DNA of 64,000 bases from Saccoglossus kowalevskii (taxonomy: Eukaryota > Hemichordata > Enteropneusta > Harrimaniidae): positions 273,012 through 337,011 of the forward strand of contig NW_003128862.1 of the NCBI RefSeq assembly GCF_000003605.2, written 5' to 3'. Below the pieces are notes generated by a model. That model did not search any database. It had not been told where the DNA came from and saw only the letters and a list, made by a program, of their open reading frames with translations. Within the stretch, counting starts at the first letter, position 1, and every line of letters begins with the position of its first letter. This document shows positions 37,001 through 50,339 of this stretch, in pieces. The translations under genes and the position numbers were made by a program.

Positions 37001-40000
37001 ATCTATATTCAGGAAACTGGTATATTAAGATATATTTACGAGTGACCTTGGCTTTTTAACTTGTAGTGAAGCGACGAGTCAAAATACCATGATCACGAGT
37101 AAAAAAACGTTATCACGGAGCTGTCGTATACCATACATGGTTTTACGATATATATATGCTGTGGGACATATACAGGTGACTTCGCAGCAGATTTCGTTTC
37201 TATGGAAACTAGATTCTAGATGAACTAGATGTGTTGAAATGTACTGCAAATGACGTCCGCCCTTAGTTGAATTATTTGAATCATGTCATAGTTCAAGAGA
37301 TGGGACCGTGATATTGTGTACGCTCAATTTAAAACAAGCCACACACTTGTGATGACCGAATCCAAATTTGACGTTTATTAAATTATTTTAGTAATGATTT
37401 TGAAAAGTGTTAAATTGATCTGAAACAAAGCAAGTCTGTATTGCACGTCGGTGTGCAGTTTGGATATATCTGTGCTAATAATTGAATGATTTGCTGAAAG
37501 TGTGATATAAAATAAAACATAACTTTCAAATGTGATGTGAACGCCAGATAAAGCTTGCTAAGTATACCAAATATAAAATCGTCGATTAATGATTGTTAAC
37601 AGTTGTAAGAACAATAAAAAAACGTTTCGTGATCGAGTTAAACGTACTACATAAGTAAGAAATATGTTTCCTATTTGACGGGTCGTATAATATGGGAATC
37701 GTTTTTAATGTAATTTCAATATTTACTAAAGTATGTCGATTTCTTGTCGTATTCATGAGTGGTCTTGGTATTTTGATAAAACGGAAAACGTGAAGGCAGT
37801 TATCTAAGCTACTACTGTCTCATCTACAAAGACGATTTCGCAGTACACATCGCCGACAAACAAATATTGGACTTGGAAACCGGTTGTACTGTATACTTTC
37901 AATGTATTAGTAAGTTTGCATATCCATGACATAGTATGAATTAAATGCTTTGAATAAGTTCTATTTTAAAAATAAAGTTGTACGCACGTCAATTTGAGCA
38001 ATGAAATGTATGGATAAATTTGTGTGAAAATCTGTGCACTGTTTGATTTCTTGTGCAACAAATTGACACGTTTTCTGTTAGATTAATCGGATTCAGTTGA
38101 TCGATGTACGCTGCGAAGGAAATAAACATCACATGATGTATGCAGTTGTCAGTCAGTATAAAGATTCAAATGATTTTGTTTTAATTATTAATATATTGAT
38201 CATTTATATTATTGAAAATTACCGTTGTTGATCAATCACATAACTATCTGACACGGTGGTGTTAGTGTCATTAAGTATGGCGTCATGTAAATATGATGGC
38301 GCGGTGTTGTTTCTGCTTCTTCTCTTAACAAATGAGCAACGCCCAGCTATGTCGAGCGCTGAAAAAGACGTGGCTAAAACATAGCATATAATAACGTAAG
38401 CAATCACTGTAGTAACAAGAAACCTCCGTTATTTCAATGAGATCTTCATCACATTCCACTAAATATGAAAAGAGGCGATATCGATATTGAAATCGAAGAC
38501 AACATCAAATTATTCAAAATAAGTTCTGGAGTGAAATCAATTGCCACGAGATAATGAAAGATTACATCACTCTGCCGTGGTTGTCATTCACTGATAAACC
38601 TCGTGGCGATGATAAGGATGAAGTGTGCGCTGAATAGATATTCTAACGCGCGGTCAACACAACTATGTAGCTACGTGCACTGAAGTGTTATAATTTAATT
38701 ATTAGTGATTATTATAAGCGACGTTCGCTTTAGTGAGATTCATGCGCTGTATTTACTGTAAGTCATTGAATACGTCATGAAATCCATCCAATAATACATT
38801 TTCATTGGTTCACCGATCAATTACGCATTCAGGCTGCACTTGATTTTTTTTTACAGTTACTGTGAATCTCAAATGGCGGGAATGTGTACGTCACGTGTAT
38901 TTCAAATATAATGGTGTTGAACTATTGGAGAAGGTATATACACTGAACACGTATTCGAAAAAAACTGCACTTACTATGCCTTCATAATGGGTATTCTTCT
39001 AAGAGTGCGATTACGGCATGTTGTAGTTACGGTGTCGTTGGCTGTTATCGTAATGCGCTGTTATTTCAGTATACCAGCTCTGTCCGCGGCGCCATTCTTT
39101 GATATTGTTTGAGATAACGCATCTTAAAAACTGATGCATAGATTACACACAATTTTAGTAATTGATTTCATCACCAATGTGGTTTTTTTTGTCAATCAGG
39201 GTTTATTCATTTTACCGTCGCCTCACAATTATACCTTGGCAGAATCCTCACTATAATCTATGCGACGCGTTTCCACGGGAAATCAAACGCGTGTTTTTGT
39301 CAGTTAAGCCATATGATATAAAACGGCGAAATTCTATTAGTTTTAATTTGTAATTGACGCGTCGTATTGTTACAGTAACGCTGAATGATGAATCAAGTAT
39401 CTTAGAGCGCTAAGTCATCATTTGTAATTTTACATTTAGTTGGAATACATCGTTTTCTAACAAGATCACGCGCGAACTGGTAAGGGCGGCAATGGAAGGT
39501 CGGCTCGAGGGAAATCGGGCGCCAAATTATAGAATTGAGTCACCGTCTCGACCACTGTATTGACTGTTTCTAAACTACCTGCCAATTACATACTGTAGAA
39601 TTAATAATAATGACTGGGATTAATTTTAACGGGGTTTATGTTTATTTGTTCAGTTATATTTGCATATGTACAGAGTTGTAATTTTGCGGAATAATAATCA
39701 ACATTTAACAATCAACTATTTGAACGCCGTATTTTTCCCGCCAATTTTGTAGTGTAACAGTTTGCACATTCTTATATTCTTTCGTGAATACTACGACATT
39801 GTGTGAAATTGTTTTCTATTTTTATTTTTTGTTTGTTTGTTTGGGGGTATTGGCAAGTGAATTCAGAAATACATTAAAAATATTTCACAATGAAAAACGG
39901 TGAGTCTTGTTGTAGTGTTCTTTGTTCATTTTTGACTAAATTAATACACTTTCCCACTCGCTGAAAGTCCACAGATTAACATTTTTGAAAAGTTTTTATT

Positions 40001-41596
40001 TTTGTGATAGGTTTCATTCAACGTTACAGCACGTTTACCGAGAGTTTACATCTCGAATTCATTAATGATATGCAAATCCACGTAACCGTTACCTTGTTTG
40101 GCTATGCGATGGATCACGCACGGGAACAATTCACGCTTACGTAACATTGATGAAAACTGTTTCATCTTGGTAATTGACGATAACGGTAAACGTACAATGA
40201 AAGTGACAAATGCGCATTCTGTGATTTACAATATCGACAGTCTCACTGCAGCCTTATATCGAGAATTGAGTTCATCAGATTCACTGCGTGAGTATATCTT
40301 GATGCGCCGTCGTGCGTGTCATTACGGTAATAAAGTAGATGAACAAACCGACAACATAGAGATCACGAACCATAAACACGGTATTCCTGAAATGATTACG
40401 TTTGGGTTCAGGTAGGGTTAGCGTTGTAGCTAGTTACGGGCATAGTCGAAACTATTTACCATAAAACGCCTGCAACGTAGGCTTTATGTTGGAATCAATA
40501 GCGCTGTATTGGCATTGGTAACATTAAGATTTTATTCTTTTACAAAACATTAAGCATCTATTTAATGTCCAGTTGATTTTTTACGTTAATGATCGGCACA
40601 AAAGTATATGCAAATTAACTGTTCGGCTCAACTAGCAGATATTATGTTCCGTAAATAAGGTGTTTTAGAACTAGATATAATTCAGAAAATATACAAAACA
40701 AATACACCACAGTGAATATAATCCCCATGACGTCCAGAAAATGTGTAATGCACACAGCGTACAGAAGTGGAAATGAATCCATAGTAGTGTGTATGTAACA
40801 CAAATATCAATAATAGGACATAGACCAGGGCATTATCTCGCATGTATTAGCATTGGTCTGAATAATCAGTTTGTGCATAAAAGGTATAATACATTGAACT
40901 TGGGGAAGAAATGTACAAATCGTTCAATAAGCTCAGTGCGATGGGATAAACGTAGACAACTAAAACCATCATGTTATTGCGAATTTTCAATCAATACTGT
41001 ACCTGTGTTCGGCTTTATTTTGTTACATTTACCAGTCCCCTAGTGTTACACGTGTATATAATCTTTATCCGTGGAAACTGGTCCAATTGCTATGTTTAGC
41101 ACGACACGGCACTAATACACTAAACCTCGCACGGTGAATTCAATTAGCATACTCAGGCACAACGGAGCAGAGTAAATGGTACGACAGTGCAGACATCGGC
41201 ACGACACAATGACATTCCTTTCTCACAAGGGTAATAACTCGTTGCCTGTTTCAGAACAGTGTAAAATAGGATGGATTTTAGCATATCAATATAATCGAAG
41301 GATAAATCAATAATCATTGTGAGTAACCTTATTATGGTTTCCCGGTGACGTATTGAAGATATATCGTTGCAATTGGTCATCGATTAACACATCCATTACC
41401 CATGTAACTTTGATTCGGTTGGCACGACTCAACCGACTCAATTTCTAAAATTGCTTTTATGCAAATTGGCTACTAAAGATTATAACCTTACCTGGACGGT
41501 ATAGCGATTGACTGTATTATGTATTAACAGATAAGCGATTTCTTGATATAGGTCATACAGTAGTTAATATTTGGTAATAGTTGTCCTATAAATGAA

Positions 41597-41759
41597 ATAA
41601 AGCGGGTGTCGTCACCTGCGCATGCGTCAGATGGCCATAGTGTGTCATTGTTTACAAACAAGCGATCACCCATGAGCCTTTGCATTTTAAGTACGCGTTG
41701 TTATCGTCGATTGGGACTCAATTCCCGCGCGTGCGCAGGTGATGATCCCTCCGCTTTAA
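41597..41759 (+). mobile_element. MITE family 1, copy C
   Basis: 163 bp. The left end is ATAAAGCGGGTGTCGTCACC (first base diverged from TTAA) and the right end is CCCTCCGCTTTAA. It carries the shared core and CGCGCGTGCGCA at 41726-41737. Confidence 0.82.
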
Positions 41760-41934
41760 ATGTTTCGGACAATAACGCTTCATCTATTGCCGTAAGATGT
41801 ACATTGGACCAATCATATAGTATTGACTGTTGTGAAATTTAGAACTCGTCGTAGGTGGCTTATGTGTCGACATTTACTACACCTTATTGCTTAGCTGTTC
41901 GTTTGGGATTGTTAATTCGGCGTGATGAATAGCT

Positions 41935-41985
41935 GGTCGATTTGCAATGGCAAGGCACTTGCCGTGATCGTATAGTCTAGTTGTC
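41935..41985 (+). mobile_element. tRNA-like SINE fragment, copy 2
   Basis: GCAATGGCAAGGCACTTGCC GTGATCG resembles 58872-58900. The B-box region has decayed beyond recognition. Confidence 0.22.
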
Positions 41986-43784
41986 TGTTTCTTTAGGAAG
42001 CAATTGGTCAGACATTTGCCGAAGCTATAACAGAATCGCCCTGCGCATAGTGAATCTGCACCCCGTACATGTACATGTGTTGTGACTGTCGGTGATAGCA
42101 ATTGAAACTGGCCGGTAGGTGTTTTACTTACACTGACCTACGTATGACGTCAATTAATAAAGTGTGTGTCCATTTAGTAAACCAAATTTCCTACATTTTA
42201 CAAGTCACGTGACATACTTCCTACGTCATGCTGTATCTAATATGTACTTATGGATGATCGCCGACGTTCTTTTGCGAACATATACATCCTGGTCGGCTTA
42301 ACGAAATTACATTCACTAGCCGAATCACACAGACCCAATACCATCTGTTAAAAAAAAAAATATGAACACATGTAACCTTTGAAACGTTGGTTGTCAGTCT
42401 CAAAATTAATTAAAATTTCGTCTGATCGATAATATGCTTTAAAATTATTGCATTCTTGCCAATGATAATTTGGAGTCAGATGTAGAGCGATGTTTCTACA
42501 TCTTTCACAAAGATGGCGAATCTCACAGGTATTTTTTACCGTGGTTATAATAAACACATTTACAGTGAGCATGAAAGCAACGTCAAGTCAATGGACTTTG
42601 TTTTAATGTTATTATCAAATGGAAATTTTCGGGCAAAACAACTACTTGACACTATTATCGATGTACGCTTCTAGAAACGTTCTGACAGTAAGCACACAGT
42701 CGTATTGTATACTCCAGTATGATGTCTATGACTTCAAGGCCAGTAATAAATTCATAATACTCGATCAAATACTGAATTAATTCCATTAATGCACAAATCA
42801 TGTAGTCACAAAACTGTATGACGCACGAATGTTAAAAATTCGGAGGTGGGACCATGTAGCAAAACTGTTATAAAAACATTCGGAGAATATTTTTGCTTGA
42901 TTGTTAGATGGCTTGAATATTATGTCTCGATAATTTCCAGTAAACTGCATGTAATTAAATAGATAACGTCATTGTGTGAAATGACGTATTATCCGATGAA
43001 ATGTGACAAAGTACGAATTGTATGCAGCATGATTATTTCGGAGAGTATGACACAGCAAGTAATTGAGTGGATTTAAATTACTTCCTTCGAACATTTATGC
43101 CAACTTAAAACAATTCACAGTGAAAATGGACAGCCTCCCACTAAAAATGAATGATATGTTGCCACGTAACATATTAGGGAAACAATATGACATTACAATT
43201 GACCAACGGAAAACAGTGTGTAAATTTCGTTTTCGTGTACACATATATAATGCAGAACGGAAACATGTCATTGAATTACTGAGCCTATTATCTGTAAATA
43301 TTTATAATGTACTATTATAAGAGTGACGTGTTTTGTGTACATGTCAAATGACACGAGTTGAGTTCAACCGTAATACACACGATCTTCATTAAGTAAAAAT
43401 GTCAAAACAATTACCAACGAGATCGACATCCATTTACGCTGCATCGTCCATCATCAGCTGACAAGGCCACACATGTGGTTGTGGCAATGTGTTTGATGAG
43501 ATTGCACAATCAGGGCAGCAATCGCCGCTGGTTACATTCAGAAGTGGAGCCCTAATGGCTGACTCCTTACGTCATACTTTGTTTATCCAGCGGGCTGACG
43601 TAAAGTTCGAAATCACTGACCAAGCTGTGTAAGCAAGTAATGCCTTCGTAATACCCTGTTATAAACATTGCACGTGTGTTATTCAACTGCACAGAATGAG
43701 ATTGAGAGTTGAATTGAATCGAACATTACTTACTCGGAAATGGCTACCAAGATCTCGTTGAAAGTGAAAGAGCCACGCGACTTG

Positions 43785-43799
43785 ACCCCCCCCCCCCGC
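43785..43799. repeat. Poly-C tract
   Basis: A run of about 13 C after TTGA. Confidence 0.9.
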
Positions 43800-44972
43800 C
43801 AACTGATTACTGTTATTTGATCTACTGTTCCGCTGCCCTATGTAACCAACGTATTTAGAACAATGGGCGCATAGAAAGAAACACTACTTGGAAAGGGAAT
43901 AAGTTTCATGTCTCTTTCTAAATCCACTGATCTGCATACATATAGATTTAGTAAGTAAGGTGCATTATCGAATCAACTTTAGTAATCCCTTACATCCATC
44001 AGTGGATGTTGAAGATTGAAGGCCGTTACCTCGTATTCCACATTCCTTGAGACATTATTGTTGTTTAGTTTGAACAGGACATTAGTATTATATCAAAACA
44101 AATCTCTGCGTTTTAAATATTTGGCGGGTAAATGTAAATCGGTTAAAATACTTCACTTGCAACATATTAAGTTTGAAGTCCCGCGGAAAACACTCGAATT
44201 GAATTAGGTATATAATGGAATTAATCCAATTATATATTCACCGAATTCTCGCTCTCAGCATGTTGCACTATTAAAGGTAGGATAAAGTATGAACATCGTC
44301 ACGACATAACAGACAACATCTTTGCTAATGGTTGCACTTGGCACTCACAGAAACTATAATGAGATTTACAATTAGTGTAAAGAGCCGAATAATACTTTAA
44401 TCCACTTAATAAAACAATTCGATTTTAAATCCTTTTTATTTGTTATCTTATCACGCGGGTTGCTGCTATTTTATTTGTAAGGAGTCTTCTTTCCAGAGTG
44501 AATGAATGAATTCTAGACTTGTAACATGTTTCATATTATTCATAATGTTAATTAGGGTCGGGTGTTGCAACCGTGAGATTTTTAAGCACGAGTCTCAAGT
44601 TTTTGTTTTTCAAATGCATTGTCATTAAAAAAAATTGACAACCCACATTATATACATTTTCCAATAGGTGATTTCACAGTCATTGTTATAAAAAAAACAT
44701 TCGTTGCTTACCTCATTTTAATTAAGCGAAACTTTAGCAATATTGAATAATTAACGTCAGTAGTTTAAATTAGTCGTCTGGCGTCTGGTTATTTTCGTTA
44801 CTATAGTAACATTTTGTTTTTTTACTTGTTAGTACAAACGAGTAGAAGCTATACCTATTCTATCAGTATGTATAGAAGTACAAACCATCCTATAACAAAT
44901 GTACAGTGGTAATGGCATTTAAAGAGCCACAGTTGTCACGCATCGCACGTACGAATTTCTTGTAAACAAACA

Positions 44973-45022
44973 AGTAGTTTACACGCGCTGAACATGGTGC
45001 ATGGAACCCACATCGAACACTA
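44973..45022 (-). mobile_element. Possible MITE family 2 fragment
   Basis: AGTTTACACGCGCTGAACAT and GCATGGAACCCACATCGAAC resemble the family-2 interior at reduced identity. It lies about 150 bp upstream of the LINE at 45170. Confidence 0.3.
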
Positions 45023-45169
45023 CATAACCATACATACGACTATAGAAAGTCAATGTTCATTGGCGTGTGCGTGCACAATGATTTCACAGTAGTTTTCCAC
45101 AACAATTTACTGGCAAAACAATGCGAAAAAATGTATTACCGATTCGTATATATTATATATTATTTTATT

Positions 45170-46530
45170 TTGAGTCTGAACATTATGATTAAAAAATACC
45201 AAACAGCAACAAAAAAACTTTACACCTGTTTTGTGGACCTTAGGAAGTCTGGAGAGATGGACTGTTATACAAACTACAGAAATACAACATATGTGAATTA
45301 TTATATAATGTGATAAAAGAATAAAAGACATGTACAGAAACTTTTCATTTCAAGTTAAACTGGATGGGAGATTACACCTATTTTTGAAATAGAAAGTTGC
45401 GTAAAACAAGGTTACCCATTGAGCCCAACATTTTTCAATATTTTTATCAACAACATATTAACAGAACTTGAAGACTCAACTGACATCCCTGAACTCAACA
45501 GCCAGTCTATATCAAACCTATTATATGCAGATGACATAGCGCTCACATCCAAATCAGGACTACAAGTCAGTATTAATATTCTACAGCTGTAATACCCACA
45601 GAAGTGGGGACTAAGAGTGAACACAGAGAAAACCAAAGTTAAGATATTCACCAAAAATAGATTGAAGATACGCTACTTCCCTATGCTGTGAAAATATAAC
45701 ACTGAGCAAGAACAATCAATTCACATACCTAGGAATCGCATTTAATGTAACCGTGACATTTAAATAGAACCATGATAAAAACAATGTAATTTCTAACCGA
45801 CAAAGCCAGAAAGAAGCATAGAAGACATAAACAACAGACAACACAACAATATAACACTGAAAACAACATTTTGTGAGTCATTATGAATCAGAGATTTGTA
45901 GTATAAATCCAAAACATGAAGAGTGAGACCGTATTTGTATTAAAATATCATCTAAAATTCTGTCGTGATTTACTGAATGTTAATAACAAATGCAGCAACA
46001 TTGGTAGCAGAATGGAAACTGATAGATTACCGTTGTTATTAATTATTCACAATAGCTGGAATTCCATGACATATCAAGAGAACAATAAAAAAAATAACTG
46101 GAATGAGACCAAAAATAAGGCAAACACTAAACTACGCACATACATACTTATAAATAATACTATTACACTTGTTCAACTTATTAAAAAATTATCAAGATAT
46201 TAAAACATTAGCAAAACTAAATCTAAGCTGCATAGCCTGGAAATTGAGGTTGGGAGACGTACACGTCCCAGAACACCAGCTGATGAAAGAATTTGAAAAA
46301 TATGTAAAACAGAAGACAAAATACATTTCATGATACACTGTCAAAAATATACAAATGAAAGGCAGGAACTTTATGAATAATTCAACATAATGTACAATAT
46401 CCTCTCAACACAAAATTTTTAAGATTTTAAGCACGACAAAGCCATCTCTGCTTTGACATGTTGTCATACACATAAACAATGCTTTTACTAAAATACTGGC
46501 ACTAACTTGTAGTAAAGTTACTGTTTATTT
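45170..46530 (+). mobile_element. Decayed LINE with reverse transcriptase (YADD), I/Jockey-superfamily-like
   Basis: Reading + strand frames in order gives KKLYTCFVDLRKSG (about 45207-45250), ESCVKQGYPLSPTFFNIFIN (about 45390-45450), LLYADDIALTSKSGLQ with the catalytic YADD at 45524-45535, KWGLRVNTEKTKVKIFTK (about 45603-45655), FTYLGIAFNVTVTFK (about 45720-45765), a partial HLKFCRDLLNV segment (about 45940-45980), and RICKICKTEDKIHFMIHC (about 46286-46340), a CxxC...HxxxxC zinc-knuckle-like tail. This is the RT palm, thumb and C-terminal knuckle order of non-LTR elements. Stops and frame changes interrupt it throughout, so it is inactive. No endonuclease domain is visible upstream. Ends are approximate. 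Confidence 0.8.
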
Positions 46531-48378
46531 ATACCATATCAACATGAAATAAATTCACACGTGTATGTAATCATATTCGGGGGAATGTCAGTAATACATT
46601 CGCTAAGCTGCGAAACGGATGCGAAATCACCCCGACTGGTTTATTTTGGAGGAAATTCATTGCTATTAAATATTCATGAATGCACATATTATAATGAGGT
46701 GGGCGCGTAAATACGTGCATAATGAGGTCAACACGGTAAAGGTCACACTGCAGACCGAAAATGGCGGCACGTTGAAATTCGAGTTTGTCGTAGTCGTCGT
46801 AAATAGACTTAGAATGTAGCATAGAAACTGTAAAACGTAGGTTTTAATGTAGTTTCAAGATGAAGTGACATTCATCACAATGTGTAAAAAAGTAACTCGT
46901 ACTAGTCGTAGAATTGAAAAAAAATCTGCTGCTACAATCAGCCGACGTCTTCTCAGTCAGAGGTCAGTTGAAGAGACGTTGTGATTGGCTTAGATGATTG
47001 TCAATTAGAACACGCATTAACATAATTACCCGTTGAAAAGTCGACGGGTTCCTGCAGTGTCGATAGAGAGCCATTCAAAATAAACCAGTGATTTCGCAGT
47101 TACACCATATTTTTTTATTTTATTTAAACTACAAAAACAAATTAATCGCCCGAGTGCGCCAGTCTAGGATGCGAGTTGCCCAATGCTGACTGCAAACATG
47201 CAAATATATATGTTTACCTTTTGCAGTGAAATCGATTATCCAATTAATTGATATACAGCCTTGAAGTTTAGTAAATGCGTCATATATTGAAATATTAAGA
47301 ATGACATATTGTGTCGTAGTATGACCGGGTATGTTTTATTGAACGTATACTTGTGTCCCTCAGTGTGGGAATAGTTATAATTGTGAGTTTCTATCAATCG
47401 TACACTTTGAGCCGGTTTAACAAAGATGTCATACATACATACATACCAATTTATATAGAAGAAAATATTTGGTTCAACATATAGTGATTACTTATTCATT
47501 ATTCGACTTATAACTGAATGCAATGCGGTTTATTGCATTTTTTTCAGCAAACTATGACAGACAGATGAAATACTCTCCATGCACTCCGCCAACGTTCGCA
47601 TATATATTTAAACACATTTTCGAACCATATAACACTGTATTTATTTATTTTAAATGCTACACCCATACATTTCCGTCACATTGTAAATGTGGGGAAACTG
47701 TTTGTTTTTTTTTCATTTTGCTAAGAGTTTTCAAATTAGTTATATTGGTGTGTTCATTTGCCTTAAAATTGTATTGCTAGCAATTGCAACCATTAGTACT
47801 AAAGGCATTCTATGTTATACATATTCAACGTATAAGTGTATTTATAAATAAAAGGCATAATTTTTTTATCATAAATCCGAAAGCTGTGCAAACAGGAACG
47901 TAGAAAATGTTGGAAGTAGTTATTTTACAACCATCATTTACGTCACTAATAAATCGAGAACTGTACAATTGTCGCAATTTTAAATTATAATATTTTCTCA
48001 TTTTCATTTGTCATGTCATGTTTCATTTTCATTTAGACATACAATATAGTATATCATGATAGTATTATCAAAGTTAAGACTGGGAAACTGTATGGCGACT
48101 GTCACACGCAACGTAATATTACCGTAATTGGTATAGTACAGGTGTGATGGTTCAAATACCAAAATGGCAACAGTAACAAAAAGACTTCCCTGGCGGCGAT
48201 GATAAAATACGAACACGGAGCCAACAGATGAGGTTCCAACTGGTACTGGTATTATTATACTCTGCAAACATCAAGTACAATAACGCGGTAAAACTCCACT
48301 ACTCCAATAACTAGATACTTAAACTCCAATACAATTCAACGAGATCTCCGATCTGATCTCAGTGCTGAACAACTCCCC
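46531..48378. other. Intergenic; YY1-like motif; would be the transcribed side of the HSE promoter
   Basis: AAAATGGCGGC (about 46756-46766) matches the YY1 consensus. Minus-strand sequence below 48354 would be transcribed from the heat-shock-like promoter but contains no long frame. Confidence 0.5.
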
Positions 48379-48555
48379 TATATATACCCACACTGTCTAT
48401 AAATAGACCATTACATCAGCATACATAATGAGTCTGGAATTTACTACAAATTCTAGAATGTTCCATTACCTTCTATTGCCTTCTACAGTGTTCTATTACC
48501 TATTCAACCAGCTTCTAAAAATTCCACCCAGACACAGTACGGTTCTAGAACATTC
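48379..48555 (-). promoter_or_regulatory. Heat-shock-type promoter: HSE array plus TATA box (minus strand)
   Basis: Two perfect heat-shock-element trimers of the TTCnnGAAnnTTC form: TTCTAGAATGTTC (48451-48463) and TTCTAGAACATTC (48543-48555). From the first, TTC recurs exactly every 10 bp at 48451, 48461, 48471, 48481 and 48491, one helical face. On the minus strand these lie 65-175 bp upstream of TATATATA (48386-48379, in GGGTATATATAGGGG). A TCAGAT initiator-like sequence is near 48354, about 32 bp beyond. A second TATA-like CTATAAATAG is at 48397-48406. HSF binding to such sites is established. That this is a live promoter is inference: the first minus-strand ATG (48271) opens only a 39-codon frame and no heat-shock gene follows. 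Confidence 0.5.
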
Positions 48556-49154
48556 TCAGTCACACGGAAGTGGTAAACAAGTCGTATGCGACAGCGACAT
48601 ATCTAATATAAATGCAATCTTGTCATCAGTCCGTATTCACTTTACATAACATATACTACTTTCCTAAAAATTATACTTAAGACAGCATACAAATATTAAT
48701 TGATATTTTTACAGAGTTTGTACTAAGAGGCGTATCTCATTAATTTAATTTGTTGAAGTAAATTTTAAGCCCAAAATATATGTACATACATATATGTCTT
48801 ATAACAAGTACCAGTCAGTATTACTGCAGGTTGGATGATGAAAGAAGCCATAAAAGAGTCTAGCATTTCCCATGAGTGAACAATTGAAATAGACGGAGAT
48901 AACCTATATATTCAATATTCATTAAAGAATTCTCAGAATTTACAATACAAGCAAAGGTGTACCCAAGAGAAAAGACATTCGTGCATAACCTACAGTCAAA
49001 CCTCCATCATATTTTCTTATTAACGTACTGTTGCATATAAAAGCATTTTATGTATATTCCAATAAAATAACATTACATATGCGATGTGGTAGTATCATAT
49101 GTTCAATATTTGTTTTCTCAAATGTGATTTAAATTATGTATGCACTGCCAATGT

Positions 49155-49250
49155 CATAGCATGATACAGCGAGTAGAAAGATGGATTCGATTCGATGCAC
49201 ACTTGTTCTGTGATATCTCTAAGCAAAACACTAACGTGAATAAGGCATAC
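49155..49250 (+). mobile_element. tRNA-derived SINE remnant
   Basis: A TAGCATGATACAGCGAG A-box-like segment is followed by GGATTCGATTCGATGC (B-box-like) and TGTTCTGTGATATCTCTAAG CAAAACACTAAC. The latter resembles the widespread SINE module that reads roughly TGTG-CCTTGGGCAAG-CACTTA. Degenerate. Confidence 0.35.
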
Positions 49251-50323
49251 CGTATACCTATTTTCATCGTTGCTATAAGCTACAGATAATGCAATGGCAC
49301 ACATAATCGAACAACTGAATAATTAAAAACGCGATATGAACATTGTTAATTGACGGTCAAGATCAGTACTTAAATAACATTCTGTTGAATACAGAATACT
49401 TTTATGGACATGTACATTGATGGAAAATTGTTCGTCAATCAAAATAGAATTTGTATTCAGCAATTTAACATCAACGTACAACAGGTAGGCTCAATCGATA
49501 TGTGCTTATCCAATGACACCTTGATTAATTCAGAATCAAGCCAACGTTCCTAGTAACTGCGTGAATTATAAATAATGAAACATGTATATTAATAACGTGC
49601 TTGATCACAACTAATCACTGCATTATGAATTGTATATTTTTATTGTTCATTTTCAATGTAATCTTTGACAGATAATTGTTATAGATACATACGCAATAAC
49701 TGTCATGATAAAGACAGGTGAGCATGACGTTAATCTGGTCCCTGCTACATTAAACCAATATATAAATTGGAATAAGTCCGTTCGTAAAACAGAAATACAA
49801 AAAAGATTAATCTCCGTATGTAGCAATTAAATTAAAAGCCCAGCAATCGAAAAATGTCAATTATCGAACGCGCATTGAAGACGTTTCAGACTAATCACTA
49901 TAATTAATCTCGTACTGTGATACATACAGACTAGATAGTTATCAAAAGAAAAGTCGATTACTTGACCATACTGAGTGACTGAGTGTACGTGAACGAGAAA
50001 ACATATACTTGAGTTTTAGCATTACGTGTTAGGTGAGAAACTCGACTATTAACACAGGAGAGTCGGGGGATGTTAATATATTTTCCTAATAGGTTTCAAT
50101 TTGTGTATTTTGCCAAAATGTATAACAATTACTCCTTGTCATTGCATTTTTCATTCTCATTCGACTAGAATAAGTATAACATATTGTGACATTTATTATC
50201 GTGATAATAGTGTCAACGGAAATATACAGAAAGCTACAGGCGATAAAAGGTTGAAATATTGTGATATTCATACGTCAATACCACTAGTACTAAATTAATG
50301 TGAATATCAGTTACAAATTAACG

Positions 50324-50339
50324 GAGCCATATATGGCTC
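50324..50339. promoter_or_regulatory. CArG box in a 16-bp perfect palindrome
   Basis: GAGCCATATATGGCTC is its own reverse complement and contains CCATATATGG. Confidence 0.3.

Larger units (their letters stand above)
31624..41596. other. Intergenic, gene-free as far as can be seen
   Basis: Holds the SINE head at 32624, T-rich sequence at 33240-33540, microsatellites near 33804 and 34004, and unrecognised frames at 32530-32108 (minus, no ATG at its start) and 40104-40415 (+). None has splice or family support. Confidence 0.55.
41760..44972. other. Intergenic, nothing recognised
   Basis: Apart from a SINE-like fragment at 41935 and a poly-C tract at 43785, no supported feature. The + frame 43063-43320 matches nothing known. 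Confidence 0.55.

Noticed and set aside
40098-40415. 105-codon + frame, hydrophilic
   Set aside because: Begins at TTG (first ATG at 40104), no recognisable domain or flanking splice sites.
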